A DNA stretch of 64,000 bases from CAWKMN01 sp963850765 (GTDB lineage: Bacteria > Chloroflexota > Anaerolineae > Aggregatilineales > Aggregatilineaceae). Shown here in pieces: positions 1 through 10,143 of this stretch. The notes under the pieces are model-generated. The model saw only the letters and a list, made by a program, of their open reading frames with translations, was not told the DNA's origin and did no database searches. The translations under genes and the position numbers were made by a program. Each line of letters begins with the position of its first letter. The first letter of the stretch is position 1. The stretch lies in NCBI GenBank assembly GCA_963850765.1, contig CAWKMN010000006.1, forward strand, positions 558,001-622,000, in the 5' to 3' direction.

Positions 1-278
1 AGGGTCACCATCAGCGACCCCACCGAGATGTCGATGTTGCCGGAGATGATCACCATGCACATCCCGATGGCGGCCACACCGATATAGGCGTTCCCGGCGA
101 ACAAGTTCGCCATATTACGGGTCGACAAGAAGCGGCTGCTTTCCTGGCCGGTGTAGGCTATCAGAAAGACCAGGGCCAGCAGCAGGATCGCTTCCTGGCT
201 GCCGAACAGCGTGCGCACCGCGCGCGGAACGGCAATTCTCTGGCTCATGGGTGGTGCTGCTTGTGTGATATTTGCCAT
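1..278 (-). CDS. Sugar ABC transporter permease, RbsC-like (N-terminal part)
   Basis: Only the first ~92 codons are in the window; the gene runs off the left edge. The translation begins MANITQAAPP and contains a first membrane segment (AILLLALVFLIAYTG), the motif FLSTRNMANLF and then GVAAIGMCMVIISGNIDISVGS, which is the conserved N-terminal pattern of RbsC/AraH/XylH-type permeases (BPD_transp_2 family). These form the membrane channel of ribose/xylose/galactose-type importers. The ATG at 278 lies 3 nt after the stop of the ATP-binding subunit gene, so the two are co-transcribed; an internal ATG at 248 is an alternative start. The substrate cannot be told from this fragment. Confidence 0.85.
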   Translation of the reverse strand, partial: MANITQAAPPMSQRIAVPRAVRTLFGSQEAILLLALVFLIAYTGQESSRFLSTRNMANLFAGNAYIGVAAIGMCMVIISGNIDISVGSLMVT

Positions 279-281
279 TCT

Positions 282-1817
<1,536 letters not shown>

Positions 1818-1864
1818 AGGTTCGGCCTTTTAAGAACTGGAAATTTTCTAGTCAGTAACTCGTG

Positions 1865-1919
1865 AGAGAACTTCTCTAGAGTTTTGCTCTCAGTATACCA
1901 TCATCCCACGGACTCAAAA
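1865..1919 (-). promoter_or_regulatory. Promoter and operator-like palindrome of the RbsA/RbsC operon
   Basis: Read on the minus strand, TTTTGA (1914-1919) and TATACT (1892-1897) are separated by 16 bp and make a plausible sigma-70 promoter. Just downstream, at 1865-1877, is a perfect 13-bp palindrome, AGAGAA-C-TTCTCT, in the position expected for a repressor operator at the transcription start. The regulator is not identifiable here. Confidence 0.55.
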
Positions 1920-2546
1920 ACAAGATGATCCTTTGCCGGGGGACGATCAACATGGTGGATAACCGTGCAAACGACATAGCATTTTAGGCTTACACAGAAC
2001 GACAGTGTTGAAAATTCAAAGCGTCGCTGATCCGGATTAAAAATATGCCTCCTGGACAGGTGGGCGATTAATTGTGCAAAGCTGATGTAAACCACGATCT
2101 CATCCGTTTACGAGAAGGGGATACTGGGGAGGGGGAAGGGGGCGCGAATTGAATTTGCTGAGGTGTCAGCTTCGTACTAAAAACCGGATACGCCGGAATG
2201 TCTCATTAGTCCAGAGAATCATCTCAATTTATCTATTTTTCATATAATATCTGGTACATTATTCAATAAGAGAGTATATTCTATCATACACTATAAATTT
2301 CCCTTGAAGACCGTCTAATTTCGTATACCTGTTGTCATCCGGACACTTCAATCCGCTCATCCCGAATCGGGATCGGAGCACCGTTCAGCTATTCCTCATC
2401 TGATATATCTGGAATTGCGACAGGTGGCATTCTGCCTTGAAGCACCGATCGACGGGTCGCGGTCATTCCCGTTGAACTCAAACGACAGACGTGCCGGATA
2501 TCAAATCTTGACCTGTATCACACTCGTTTAGAAAAGGAACAAACAC
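1920..2546. other. Intergenic region, no gene recognised
   Basis: This AT-richer stretch between diverging genes shows no convincing coding frame. It has a G-rich run near 2113-2145 and a perfect 15-bp palindrome, ATCCCGA-A-TCGGGAT, at 2359-2373, which could be a hairpin or a binding site. Nothing else could be supported. Confidence 0.4.
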
Positions 2547-3279
2547 ATGAATATCAATCGGCAGGCTGCCACAACTGTGGCCTCATCGAGAAAAATCGCG
2601 ATGGCGGCGGGCGTGCTCTACCTGCTCACCTTTGTCTCGATCCCGACCCTCGCTCTCTACGGCCAGGTAAAGGGTGCGAATTACATCCTCGGCGCTGGCC
2701 CGGACACTGCCGTCATCATTGGCGGTATCCTGGAGATCATCGTGGCCCTCGCCGGCATCGGCACCGCCGTCGTGCTGTTCCCGATGCTCAAGAAGCAGAA
2801 CGAAGGGCTTGCGCTGGGCCTCGTCGCCTCCCGAATTCTGGAAGCCAGCACCATCTTCCTCGGCGTGGCGTTCCTCCTGTCGATCGTGACCTTGCGGCAG
2901 GCCGGAGCTGGAGCAGATGCGTTGGTCACCAGCCATACACTTGTCTCCCTTTATGACCGCATCTTCCTCCTCGGACAAAGCTTTATGCCGGCCATAAACG
3001 ACCTGTTACTGGGCTTCCTGCTGTACCAGTCGCGCCTGGTGCCTCGAGCCCTTTCCTTGCTCGGAATCGTCGGAGGGGTCACTGCTCATCGCTGGCTACC
3101 TCGCCGTGATGTTCGGTCTCATCGGGCAACATGCCCCCTTGGCAGGGCTGTCCGCACTTCCGGTCGCGCTATTTGAGTTTTCGCTGGGCGTCTGGCTCAT
3201 CGTCAAGGGCTTCAAGTCATCTACAACCCTTTCCGAGTCTGCACCAATAGCAGCGAACGAGCTGTTGAGCGTGGCATAG
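2547..3279 (+). pseudogene. DUF4386-family membrane protein, single frameshift
   Basis: The ATG at 2547 follows a ribosome-binding site (AAAGGAA). The first ~176 codons give a multi-spanning membrane protein with the DUF4386 pattern: AAGVLYLLTFVSIPTLALY, a long extracytoplasmic segment, GGILEIIVALAGIGTAVVLFPMLKK and a later LGQSFMPAINDLLLGFLLY. At about 3076, in a GGAGGGG run, the frame changes. Removing one G restores a continuous frame (SLLIAGYLAVMFGLIGQ... and a last helix VALFEFSLGVWLIVKGF) to a TAG at 3277-3279, giving the usual family length of about 240 residues. As printed, the original frame ends early at 3176. Either a real frameshift or a consensus error in the G run. The function of DUF4386 proteins is unknown. 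Confidence 0.7.
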
Positions 3280-3288
3280 ATACGTAAT

Positions 3289-3323
3289 GTAGGGAGTCAG
3301 GGAGGTCTGAAGGCCCTCCCTAC
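3289..3323. repeat. Hairpin-forming repeat between two genes
   Basis: GTAGGGAG at 3289-3296 is mirrored by CTCCCTAC at 3316-3323, with a further GGGAGG inside. It lies 9 bp after the DUF4386 stop. There is no T-run after it, so it is more likely a REP-type hairpin than an intrinsic terminator. Confidence 0.45.
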
Positions 3324-3397
3324 CAAACTCCCTTTCTGCTCCCGGCAGCTCTTTGTGCCGTACATAGCAACCCATCTGCAACAAGGAGGATTCTCAA

Positions 3398-4385
3398 GTG
3401 AAAGCCATTGTTTACACCAAATATGGATCACCCGATGTGCTTCAGTTCAAAGACGTCGAAAAACCCACGCCTAAGGACAATGAAGTCTTGGTGAAGATTT
3501 ACGCGGCATCCGCCAATCCAGCGGACTGGCATACCATGAGAGCCGCACCGTTCTTAGCCCGCTTAGTAAACGGATTTTTCAAACCGAAAAACCCCCGGCT
3601 CGGCGCGGATGTAGCGGGGCGCGTTGAAGCGGTTGGCAGAACCGTCACGCAGTTTCACGTGGGTGATGACGTATTTGGGTGCATGCCCCTCAATGAGTTG
3701 AGCAGTTTTGCCGAGTACCTCTGTGCCAAGGAAGATGCTTTGGTGTTGAAACCGGCCAAGATGACCTTCGAGCAAGCAGCCGCCGTCCCCTTAGCGGCAT
3801 TCACCGCTTTGCAGGGTCTGCGCGATAAAGGACAGATACAAGCCGGGCAAAAGGTATTGATTAATGGGGCATCCGGCGGCGTTGGTACATTTGCCGTGCA
3901 GATTGCCAAATCCTACGGGGCTGAAGTTACGGGCGTGTGCAGCACCCGGAATTTGGACGATGGTGCGCTCGATTGGCGCAGACCACGTCATTGATTACAC
4001 GCGAGAAGACTTCACCAACAGCGGGCAGCACTATGACCTGATTTACTGTGCGGTTGGAAATCGTACCACGGCGGATTACCTGCGCGCACTAACCCCCCAA
4101 GGGGTTTGCGTCATTGCGGGGTTCACCAACCTGCGGCTGTTGTTCGAGCACCTGATCCTTGGGCCGTTCCGGTCGAAGGCCGGCGGTAAGCGAGTCGGTC
4201 AAATGGATACGGCGAAAGCCAACCAGAAGGATCTGGCTTTCCTGAAAGAGCTTCTTGAAGCCGGCAAAGTCGTTCCAGTGATCGATAGATGTTATCCGTT
4301 AAGTGAGACTGCTGAAGCGATCCGGTATCTTGAAGCAGGACACGCCCAGGGAAAAGTCGTGATCACGGTGCACCAAGCCAACTGA
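3398..4385 (+). pseudogene. MDR-family NAD(P)-dependent oxidoreductase (quinone-reductase-like), single frameshift
   Basis: The start is GTG at 3398, preceded by a strong AAGGAGG. The protein begins KAIVYTKYGSPDVLQFKDVE and has the GroES-like domain of medium-chain dehydrogenases followed by the nucleotide-binding motif GASGGVG and VTGVCSTRNL. No catalytic or structural zinc ligands are evident, as in quinone-oxidoreductase/crotonyl-reductase-like members. At about 3960 an extra base shifts the frame; deleting one G after TTGGAC restores MVRSIGADHVIDYTREDF and the rest of the Rossmann domain to the stop at 4385. The intact paralogue at 6480-7418 has the same sequence order (STTNLELVKHLGAAQVIDYTREDF), which fixes where the break is. 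About 325 residues when repaired. Confidence 0.75.
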
Positions 4386-4701
4386 ACCTGACAACTCGCT
4401 GCGGGCAATCCCCTGTGGAAGCGTGGATAATTTCCAAGCCATCGTTTTTAAGGGGGAACCTGCCTGTAGAGGTTCGGCAGCACACGTCCAAATGCGTCAC
4501 TTGCATCTCTATTTTGGCCCTCGTTCAAATCCTACATGAATCAAACACACTTTTGCAGGGGATCACCGCCGCTGGGCAGAGTGTTGTGGTGACTTGCCCC
4601 TGGACTGGCGCGCTGTGTGACGACGAAACCCGAACTTAAGAGTGGCGTATAATTGAGCATGACAATGTTTGCTGGTTCTGCAGGGAACACGAGGATGCCG
4701 A
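4386..4701 (+). promoter_or_regulatory. Intergenic region with a consensus -10 box before the ABC-2 operon
   Basis: No coding frame is supported in this ~315-bp stretch. TATAAT at 4648-4653 is a perfect -10 hexamer about 50 bp before the proposed TTG start of the ATPase gene; no good -35 hexamer is seen at 16-18 bp spacing. A possible AGGA ribosome-binding site lies just before 4702. Confidence 0.4.
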
Positions 4702-5718
4702 TTGAACGTCATTGAAACCCGCAACCTGACCAAAATCTACGCCAACAAGCACATTGCGCTCAATGGAGCGAATTTAGTCGTACCCAGGGGGGCCGTGTTT
4801 GGTCTGGTCGGCCCTAACGGTGCGGGCAAAACCACGACCATCCGGCTGCTGCTCGGCTTACACAGCCCCACCGCCGGGACGATCCGCGTGTTTGGCGAGC
4901 CGATGACACCGAATGCGGTCCATCTGCGCCGCCGGATCGGGTTTCTGCCGACCAATCCCCAGTTTCCTAAAGATATGAATCCGATCATGTATCTGGATTT
5001 TGTCGGTAAGCTGTCCGGCCTGCCCCCCGCCCTCCGCAAGCCCCGGCTGGCCGCGCTGCTGCGCGCCGTCGGGTTGCTCTCCGCGAGTTCCCAGAAAATC
5101 AGGAACTTCTCCACCGGCATGACGACCCGGCTGGGGATCGCGGCCTCATTGATGAGCGACCCGGAACTGCTGATCTGGGATGAACCCACCGCTGGCCTGG
5201 ACCCGGAAGGCCACAAGTATACGATTGATCTGATCCAGGAATTAGGCCAGGATAAAACGATCCTGGTGTCCTCGCACAATCTCGGCGACATCAAAAAAGT
5301 GTGCGACTATATCGGGATCATCAGCGAGAGCAAGCTGATTTTCAGCGGCCCCATGAGTGACATCAAGCAGTTCACGCGCTCCGGCACCATCGAACTGGAA
5401 CTGGATGGGGATCTGGCCCTCCTGTACGAGCGGCTCGACGCCAGCCCACTCCAGGTCGAGCGCCAGCCGTCTGGGATCAAACTTCACTTTGCTCAAAAGG
5501 AACTGGTCGCCGCCGGGCTGGGCCAGGTGATGCAGATGCTTGTCGACAGCGGGGTGGCGCTAGTCGCTATTCACTCCTTGCACGATGAAATGGTGGATGC
5601 TTTTATCCGGCTGCTTGAAGAGGAACGATCCCATGGTTTTTCACGAATCCTCCGAATGGAAACTGCGAATCATGACGTTCCAGGCCCTGGTGGAAGCGGA
5701 CCTGATCAGCCTGGTTAG
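4702..5718 (+). CDS. ABC-2 type transporter ATP-binding protein
   Basis: Starting at TTG 4702 (GAGG 8-10 nt upstream) the product begins NVIETRNLTKIYANKHIALN. It contains Walker A GPNGAGKTT, a Q-loop region, the signature variant FSTGMTTRL and Walker B LLIWDEPTAGLD followed by an H-loop SSHNLGD. This layout, with a ~100-residue C-terminal extension after the ATPase core, fits CcmA/NatA-type ATPases of ABC-2 exporters. The reading frame runs 86 nt into the permease gene, a long overlap for this gene type; the last ~25 residues look unlike a conserved domain, so a small indel near the 3' end is possible. Substrate unknown. Confidence 0.88.
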   Translation: MNVIETRNLTKIYANKHIALNGANLVVPRGAVFGLVGPNGAGKTTTIRLLLGLHSPTAGTIRVFGEPMTPNAVHLRRRIGFLPTNPQFPKDMNPIMYLDFVGKLSGLPPALRKPRLAALLRAVGLLSASSQKIRNFSTGMTTRLGIAASLMSDPELLIWDEPTAGLDPEGHKYTIDLIQELGQDKTILVSSHNLGDIKKVCDYIGIISESKLIFSGPMSDIKQFTRSGTIELELDGDLALLYERLDASPLQVERQPSGIKLHFAQKELVAAGLGQVMQMLVDSGVALVAIHSLHDEMVDAFIRLLEEERSHGFSRILRMETANHDVPGPGGSGPDQPG

Positions 5719-6379
5719 GTCATGGGCCGTGCGCATCTGGTTGGGCCTGATGGCTGCCCAGTCCTTGTTCATGATCGCGGTTTCGACGAACGAAGGGACT
5801 AAAGCGGACGCCCTCGCCGGGCTGCTCGGCACGTTTCCGGTGATCTGGAGCACCTTCATCATCATCAACAGCAGCGGCGCGGTTTCTTCGGAAACGGGGG
5901 TGGTCGCGGACAGCATCCTCAGCAAAGCGGTCACCCGCTACGATTACATTTTGGCCAAGATCACTTCCCGGCTGGTAATGGTACTCGGCCTGTATCTGGT
6001 GATCACGATACCGGCTGCCTATCTGATCTCACGCTATGGCCATGGTCCGCTGACCCGCACAGGCACGGCCTGGGGTCTGCTGCTCATCGGGATGACGCTG
6101 CTGCTGCTGACCACGCTTTCGGTCGCGCTCAGTTCGCTCTTTAACCGCACCCTGGTGGCCCTGATCGTCGCCTGGGTGCTGTGGTATGCGGCAGGCGGGA
6201 TTGCCGCTCTATTCCAGCTCGACTACCTTTCCCCGCTGCATATTGTGGACAAGCTGCCCGACATCTTGCAGGGGCAATTTGCCGCCGTGCACCCTTGGCG
6301 TATCCTGTTCGCGTTCACGACGATTTCGGCAGCGGTCATCACAATGGCCGTCGCTCATTTCGCCCGCAAGGATTTGTAA
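5633..6379 (+). CDS. ABC-2 type transporter permease
   Basis: ATG at 5633 is preceded by GAAGAGGAACG, a good ribosome-binding site, and lies inside the 3' end of the ATPase gene. The 248-residue product has an N-terminal segment (LVEADLISLVRSWAVRIWLGLMAAQSLF) and about six hydrophobic helices, including VIWSTFIIINSSGAVSSE, LVMVLGLYLVITIPAAYLI, WGLLLIGMTLLLLTTLSVAL and LVALIVAWVLWYAAGGIAALF. This is the topology of ABC-2 membrane subunits, which with the upstream ATPase would form an exporter. The motif SKAVTRYDYILAKITSR resembles the cytoplasmic loop seen in many ABC-2 permeases. Substrate not predictable. Confidence 0.82.
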   Translation: MVFHESSEWKLRIMTFQALVEADLISLVRSWAVRIWLGLMAAQSLFMIAVSTNEGTKADALAGLLGTFPVIWSTFIIINSSGAVSSETGVVADSILSKAVTRYDYILAKITSRLVMVLGLYLVITIPAAYLISRYGHGPLTRTGTAWGLLLIGMTLLLLTTLSVALSSLFNRTLVALIVAWVLWYAAGGIAALFQLDYLSPLHIVDKLPDILQGQFAAVHPWRILFAFTTISAAVITMAVAHFARKDL

Positions 6380-6479
6380 TCCCCGTGTGGACGTCGTCGA
6401 ATTCTTGGGGGCAAACTCGCCCAACCCCTGGCAGAGTATTCCCTGCCGCAAAGCTCGGTTGTCCCGTACAGTGGTCTTG

Positions 6480-7418
6480 TCAGCTTTTGTCGTTAGGGGC
6501 CAGCGTGATGGCGACATTGCCCTTTTTGTGCCCTGTATCGACATACCGGTGCGCCTCGACAATCTGTTCCAACGGATAGGATCTATCGATGACCGGTTTT
6601 AGCTTGCCCGCTTCAATGAGCTGCTTGAGGAAAATGAACTCCTCAATCTTTTCGCCGCTGCCAGAATGTACCAGAACGTTGAGATAGATGCCTGCCTTCT
6701 TGAGCGCCTTTTTACCTTGTGAAGCTGAAAGCTTGCCTACGGCATCAAAAATGACGTCATAGGTCTCACCGCTCCGGGTGAAATCCTCTCTGGTGTAATC
6801 AATGACCTGAGCGGCACCCAGATGTTTGACCAATTCCAAATTCGTGGTGCTGCATACCCCGGTCACTTCTGCCCCAAAGTGATGACTGGCAATCTGCACC
6901 GCGTTTGTGCCTACCGCGCCAGAAGCGCCATAGATCAGAACTTTTTGTCCGCCCTGGATATTGCCTTTTCTAAGACAACGCAATGCGGTCATTCCTCCAC
7001 CCGGCGCGGCGGCAGCTTCCTCGTAGGTTAGATTGGCCGGTTTTATAGCCAGTATCCCGTCTTCGGGCAGACATTTGTACTCGGCATAGCCACCAAACCT
7101 TACAGAGACGGTTGATGCAAAAACCCGGTCGCCTGGCTTAAAGCGTGTCACATCCTTGCCTACTGATTCGATTTCCCCGGCCAGCTCCATCCCGAGGATG
7201 TTTCTTTTTGGTTTTCTAATACCCAGGTATAGTCGCGCGAAGAGCCGCTGCCAGAGAGGACCGGGGATTTTGAGACTTCGCATGATCGTATCCCCTATGG
7301 TTACTGTTGTCGCATGAATTTTGACAAGTACCTCATTGTCCCTGGGTACAGGTTTTTCAATCTCTTTAAGTTGAAGAACCTCCGGCGGCCCGTATTTTTC
7401 GTACGCAACTGCTTTCAA
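6480..7418 (-). CDS. MDR-family NAD(P)-dependent oxidoreductase
   Basis: A 312-residue medium-chain dehydrogenase/reductase starting at TTG 7418 with GGAGG 8 nt upstream. It has the N-terminal GroES-like fold (KAVAYEKYGPPEVLQLKEIE; GMELAGEIESVGKDVTRFKPGDRV), the dinucleotide-binding motif GASGAVG, and the C-terminal VIDRSYPLEQIVEAHRYVDTGHKKGNVAI common to zinc-free quinone-reductase-like enzymes. It is a close paralogue of the frameshifted gene at 3398-4385, in opposite orientation, with the ABC-2 pair between them. The substrate is likely a small enone, quinone or aldehyde by family, but this is not visible in the sequence. Confidence 0.9.
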   Translation of the reverse strand: MKAVAYEKYGPPEVLQLKEIEKPVPRDNEVLVKIHATTVTIGDTIMRSLKIPGPLWQRLFARLYLGIRKPKRNILGMELAGEIESVGKDVTRFKPGDRVFASTVSVRFGGYAEYKCLPEDGILAIKPANLTYEEAAAAPGGGMTALRCLRKGNIQGGQKVLIYGASGAVGTNAVQIASHHFGAEVTGVCSTTNLELVKHLGAAQVIDYTREDFTRSGETYDVIFDAVGKLSASQGKKALKKAGIYLNVLVHSGSGEKIEEFIFLKQLIEAGKLKPVIDRSYPLEQIVEAHRYVDTGHKKGNVAITLAPNDKS

Positions 7419-7653
7419 GAGTACGCCTCCTCACTGACTTGCGTTTGGTTTACCGTGTCTCTATCTGTGTGGCAGGCTCGGAAATGATTGTAGATGGGTT
7501 GAACCCGCGTGGAATAAATTCCAGATCGCTTTGCGCAGTTTTCTTGCCGGTGCCAACGGCTAGGCGGGTGGGGTGGTCTCATCCACGTCTGCTACCGTGA
7601 GGCTGCCTGACCACCTTTTTCTCTCGTGGTTGAGGTTGTGCCACCTTACAGGC

Positions 7654-8595
7654 TCACAGGTTGGAGATCAGATAGTTTCTCAGGTTCATCTTATGCTCGG
7701 GGGTATTGGCTAATCCAAGTTTCCTGCGAATATTAGCCCGATGATATTCAACGGTCTTCAGCGTGATGCACAAGGTGTTTGCGATCGCTTTGCTCGTCTT
7801 CCCCTCTTTGATCAGTGTGGCGATCTGGAGTTCTCGAGACGTCAGCTGCTCAACCCTGGTTGACCGTCGCCGGGTAATGGGATAGACAATCTCATTGATC
7901 AAGCTCTCTACCAACTCAAGATCGTTGGGGGCCAACTCCTTTTTCAGAATATCCAGGGAGGGCCTGACAAATCGTTCCATGTTGGTGGTGATTGTGGCCT
8001 CAAGCACTTCGATTTCGACTTTGCGCTGCGACAGCAAATGCGAGAAAGCCTCATTCTCTTGCTTCAGCTTCTCAAATCGCTGCAGCAGGCCGTTAAGCTG
8101 ATTGCTGATCTTGAATACGACCGTGATGTCACGGACGTATTCCAAAACTCCCAGCACCTCATGGTTACTGTCGAGAATTGGAATCGCGAATAGCTCCTGC
8201 CACCCCTTGTCAGCGCCTGAGGGCGAATACTTCACAATCCCCACAAAGGGGGCTTTGTGCTCGATTGCCTGGAGGATAGGACAGTTCTCGCAAGGAGTAT
8301 TGCGCCGGTGATACGCCCTGTAACATTTCTGATCGATCAGCGTCTCGGCATCAGAGTACCAGTGGTTCATCAGCGCATTCACATAGCGAATATTCAGGTC
8401 GTTGTCCAGCACGCTGATTCCATCCTGAATGCTGTTGATAATGTATTCCAGCAGTTCCTTACTCTCAAAAACAAACGCATCCGTCTCGTTTGCCGCATCG
8501 ATATCGATGCGCGGCATAAATACCCACTTCATAGCGTTGGTAAATTCGATCGATGCCGTTGACAGTGGTCCATTGTCGCTAAACGTTCTATCCAT
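7654..8595 (-). CDS. PAS-domain LuxR-family transcriptional regulator
   Basis: A 313-residue one-component regulator. Residues ~45-155 form a PAS domain (INSIQDGISVLDNDLNIRYVNALMNHWY) carrying a CYRAYHRRNTPCENCP motif; this Cys/His cluster occurs in a subset of PAS domains, where it could bind metal or respond to redox. A coiled-coil-like segment follows (LNGLLQRFEKLKQENEAFSHLL). The C-terminal ~60 residues are a LuxR-type helix-turn-helix (LTSRELQIATLIKEGKTSKAIA, then KTVEYHRANIRRKLGL). It is transcribed away from the old-yellow-enzyme gene at 8816, with 220 bp between them, so it is a candidate regulator of that enzyme. The start at 8595 (MDRTFSDN) is tentative; an internal ATG at MKWVF is possible. 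Confidence 0.85.
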   Translation of the reverse strand: MDRTFSDNGPLSTASIEFTNAMKWVFMPRIDIDAANETDAFVFESKELLEYIINSIQDGISVLDNDLNIRYVNALMNHWYSDAETLIDQKCYRAYHRRNTPCENCPILQAIEHKAPFVGIVKYSPSGADKGWQELFAIPILDSNHEVLGVLEYVRDITVVFKISNQLNGLLQRFEKLKQENEAFSHLLSQRKVEIEVLEATITTNMERFVRPSLDILKKELAPNDLELVESLINEIVYPITRRRSTRVEQLTSRELQIATLIKEGKTSKAIANTLCITLKTVEYHRANIRRKLGLANTPEHKMNLRNYLISNL

Positions 8596-8815
8596 CGCTG
8601 TTGCTCGGCTCCCGACTGGATGTCCTGCCCGTTTGGTGTGCTCATAAGTGCGGCGATAATTTTGATGATAGTCTGCGTTACCCCAGGAAAAAGCCAGGGT
8701 TTTTATCGCGTTTAAATGGTATTGTACTAGGGTTTTGAGGCTACTACAATGACATTAGGCGAACTTGTCCTGCAATGCGAAATACACTCAACTATTGATT
8801 AGCTTGGAGGTTTTC

Positions 8816-10057
8816 ATGTTTGAACAAAGTGCACTGTTTACCCCTATCAGAATAGGACCAAAGACAGCCAGTAACCGTTTCGTGATTAACGCCATGGAGT
8901 GCTGCGACTCCGATGAGCGCGGCAACCCGACAGAAAAGACTTACCAACGTTATTCGAACTTGTTCAAAGGCAATGCTGGCGTCATCGTGCTCGAAGCGAT
9001 TACCGTATCCTACGAGAATCGCGGTCGAGACACGCAGTTGAGCATTATGCCTCATAACGCTGAGGCGCTGACCCGGTTCGTTGCGGAGATGCGCAAGGTC
9101 AATGACAAGCCGCTGTTCCTGTTCCAATTGACTCATTCAGGAGAGCTGAGCCACCCCGACTTTTCGCGGCGCGTGTGTGTCAAGCCGCTGCCCGGCTTTG
9201 GGGGGGATCTGCTCAGCGAAGAAGATATCGAGCGGATCATGGATGAGTTCGTTCTGGCTGCCAAGATCTGCCATGACAGCGGCGCAGATGGCATTGATAT
9301 GAAGCTGTGCCATGGCTATCTCGGCTCACAGCTCCTTCGTCCGTACAACGACCGCCAGTGGAAATACGGCGGCTCGTGGGAAAACCGCAGCCGGTTCGCC
9401 TTTGAGCTGATGGAGCGCATCGTCAAAGAAGTCAACGACCCCAACTTCCTGATCGGCTCGAAGGTGTCAGCCTGGGAAGGATTTCCGGGCGGCTGCGGTT
9501 CGGCTGGACCCAACTCATCGATCATGGACCTCACCGAAACCATCGCGTTGATCAAAGGGCTGGAAGAGCGCGGCGCGGCCTATATTCTTCAGTCCGCCGG
9601 CAGCCCATCGATCACCCTGGCGCTGTCGCAGCCGGATAAGGCGATCCCCGATTACGCCTATCTGCACCACTATTTCTCGCACACGTTCAAGAAAAACCTT
9701 AAGCCCGAAACCGTGGTCATCGGGTCGGCCTATTCCGTTTTCCGTGACGGCCAGAACAACCTCCAGGCCGTCAAACGAGAAGAAGCCTCACTGACGTACT
9801 GGGGTGACAAGAATATCAGGGATGGCGTCGTCGACATGATCGCGATTGGGCGGCAGTCGCTGGCGGACCCGATGCTGCCAGCCAAAATCATGGCGGGCAA
9901 GCTGGACGAAATCAATTGGTGCTCGGCGTGCGACAACTGCATCGAACTGCTGATCCGCCAGCAGAATGTGGGGTGCTGCACCCATAACCGCCCGTACACC
10001 GCCGCACTCAAGCGAATTCGCCAGGAAGAAGGACGCCTGAGGGCCAAACGCACCTAA
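8816..10057 (+). CDS. NADH:flavin oxidoreductase, old yellow enzyme / dienoyl-CoA reductase-type
   Basis: The start at ATG 8816 is set by TTGGAGG 6-7 nt upstream; the frame is open further upstream but without a site. The 413-residue product is a TIM-barrel FMN oxidoreductase: LFTPIRIGPKTASNRFVINAME, the active-site-like DGIDMKLCHGYLGSQLLRPYNDR, GGSWENRSRFAFELM and the C-terminal IAIGRQSLADP. After the barrel it keeps a cysteine cluster (WCSACDNC...GCC) like the 4Fe-4S ligands of 2,4-dienoyl-CoA reductases, but the NAD(P)H/FAD domain of those enzymes is absent. The PAS-LuxR gene diverges from it, and a terminator follows at 10104. Substrate unknown. Confidence 0.9.
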   Translation: MFEQSALFTPIRIGPKTASNRFVINAMECCDSDERGNPTEKTYQRYSNLFKGNAGVIVLEAITVSYENRGRDTQLSIMPHNAEALTRFVAEMRKVNDKPLFLFQLTHSGELSHPDFSRRVCVKPLPGFGGDLLSEEDIERIMDEFVLAAKICHDSGADGIDMKLCHGYLGSQLLRPYNDRQWKYGGSWENRSRFAFELMERIVKEVNDPNFLIGSKVSAWEGFPGGCGSAGPNSSIMDLTETIALIKGLEERGAAYILQSAGSPSITLALSQPDKAIPDYAYLHHYFSHTFKKNLKPETVVIGSAYSVFRDGQNNLQAVKREEASLTYWGDKNIRDGVVDMIAIGRQSLADPMLPAKIMAGKLDEINWCSACDNCIELLIRQQNVGCCTHNRPYTAALKRIRQEEGRLRAKRT

Positions 10058-10103
10058 CAGACGCCTAAAGAACCGGGTAGTCGCGGATCAGAGCCAAACA
10101 CAG

Positions 10104-10134
10104 CGCGCGAGGAGATCAACTCCCCGCGCGTTTT
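10104..10134 (+). terminator. Intrinsic terminator of the old-yellow-enzyme gene
   Basis: CGCGCG-A-GGAG (10104-10114) pairs with CTCC-C-CGCGCG (10120-10130) around a 5-nt loop and is followed by TTTTATAT. It lies 47 bp after the stop codon and 10 bp before the end of the convergent FAD oxidoreductase gene. Confidence 0.75.
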
Positions 10135-10143
10135 ATATACGGG

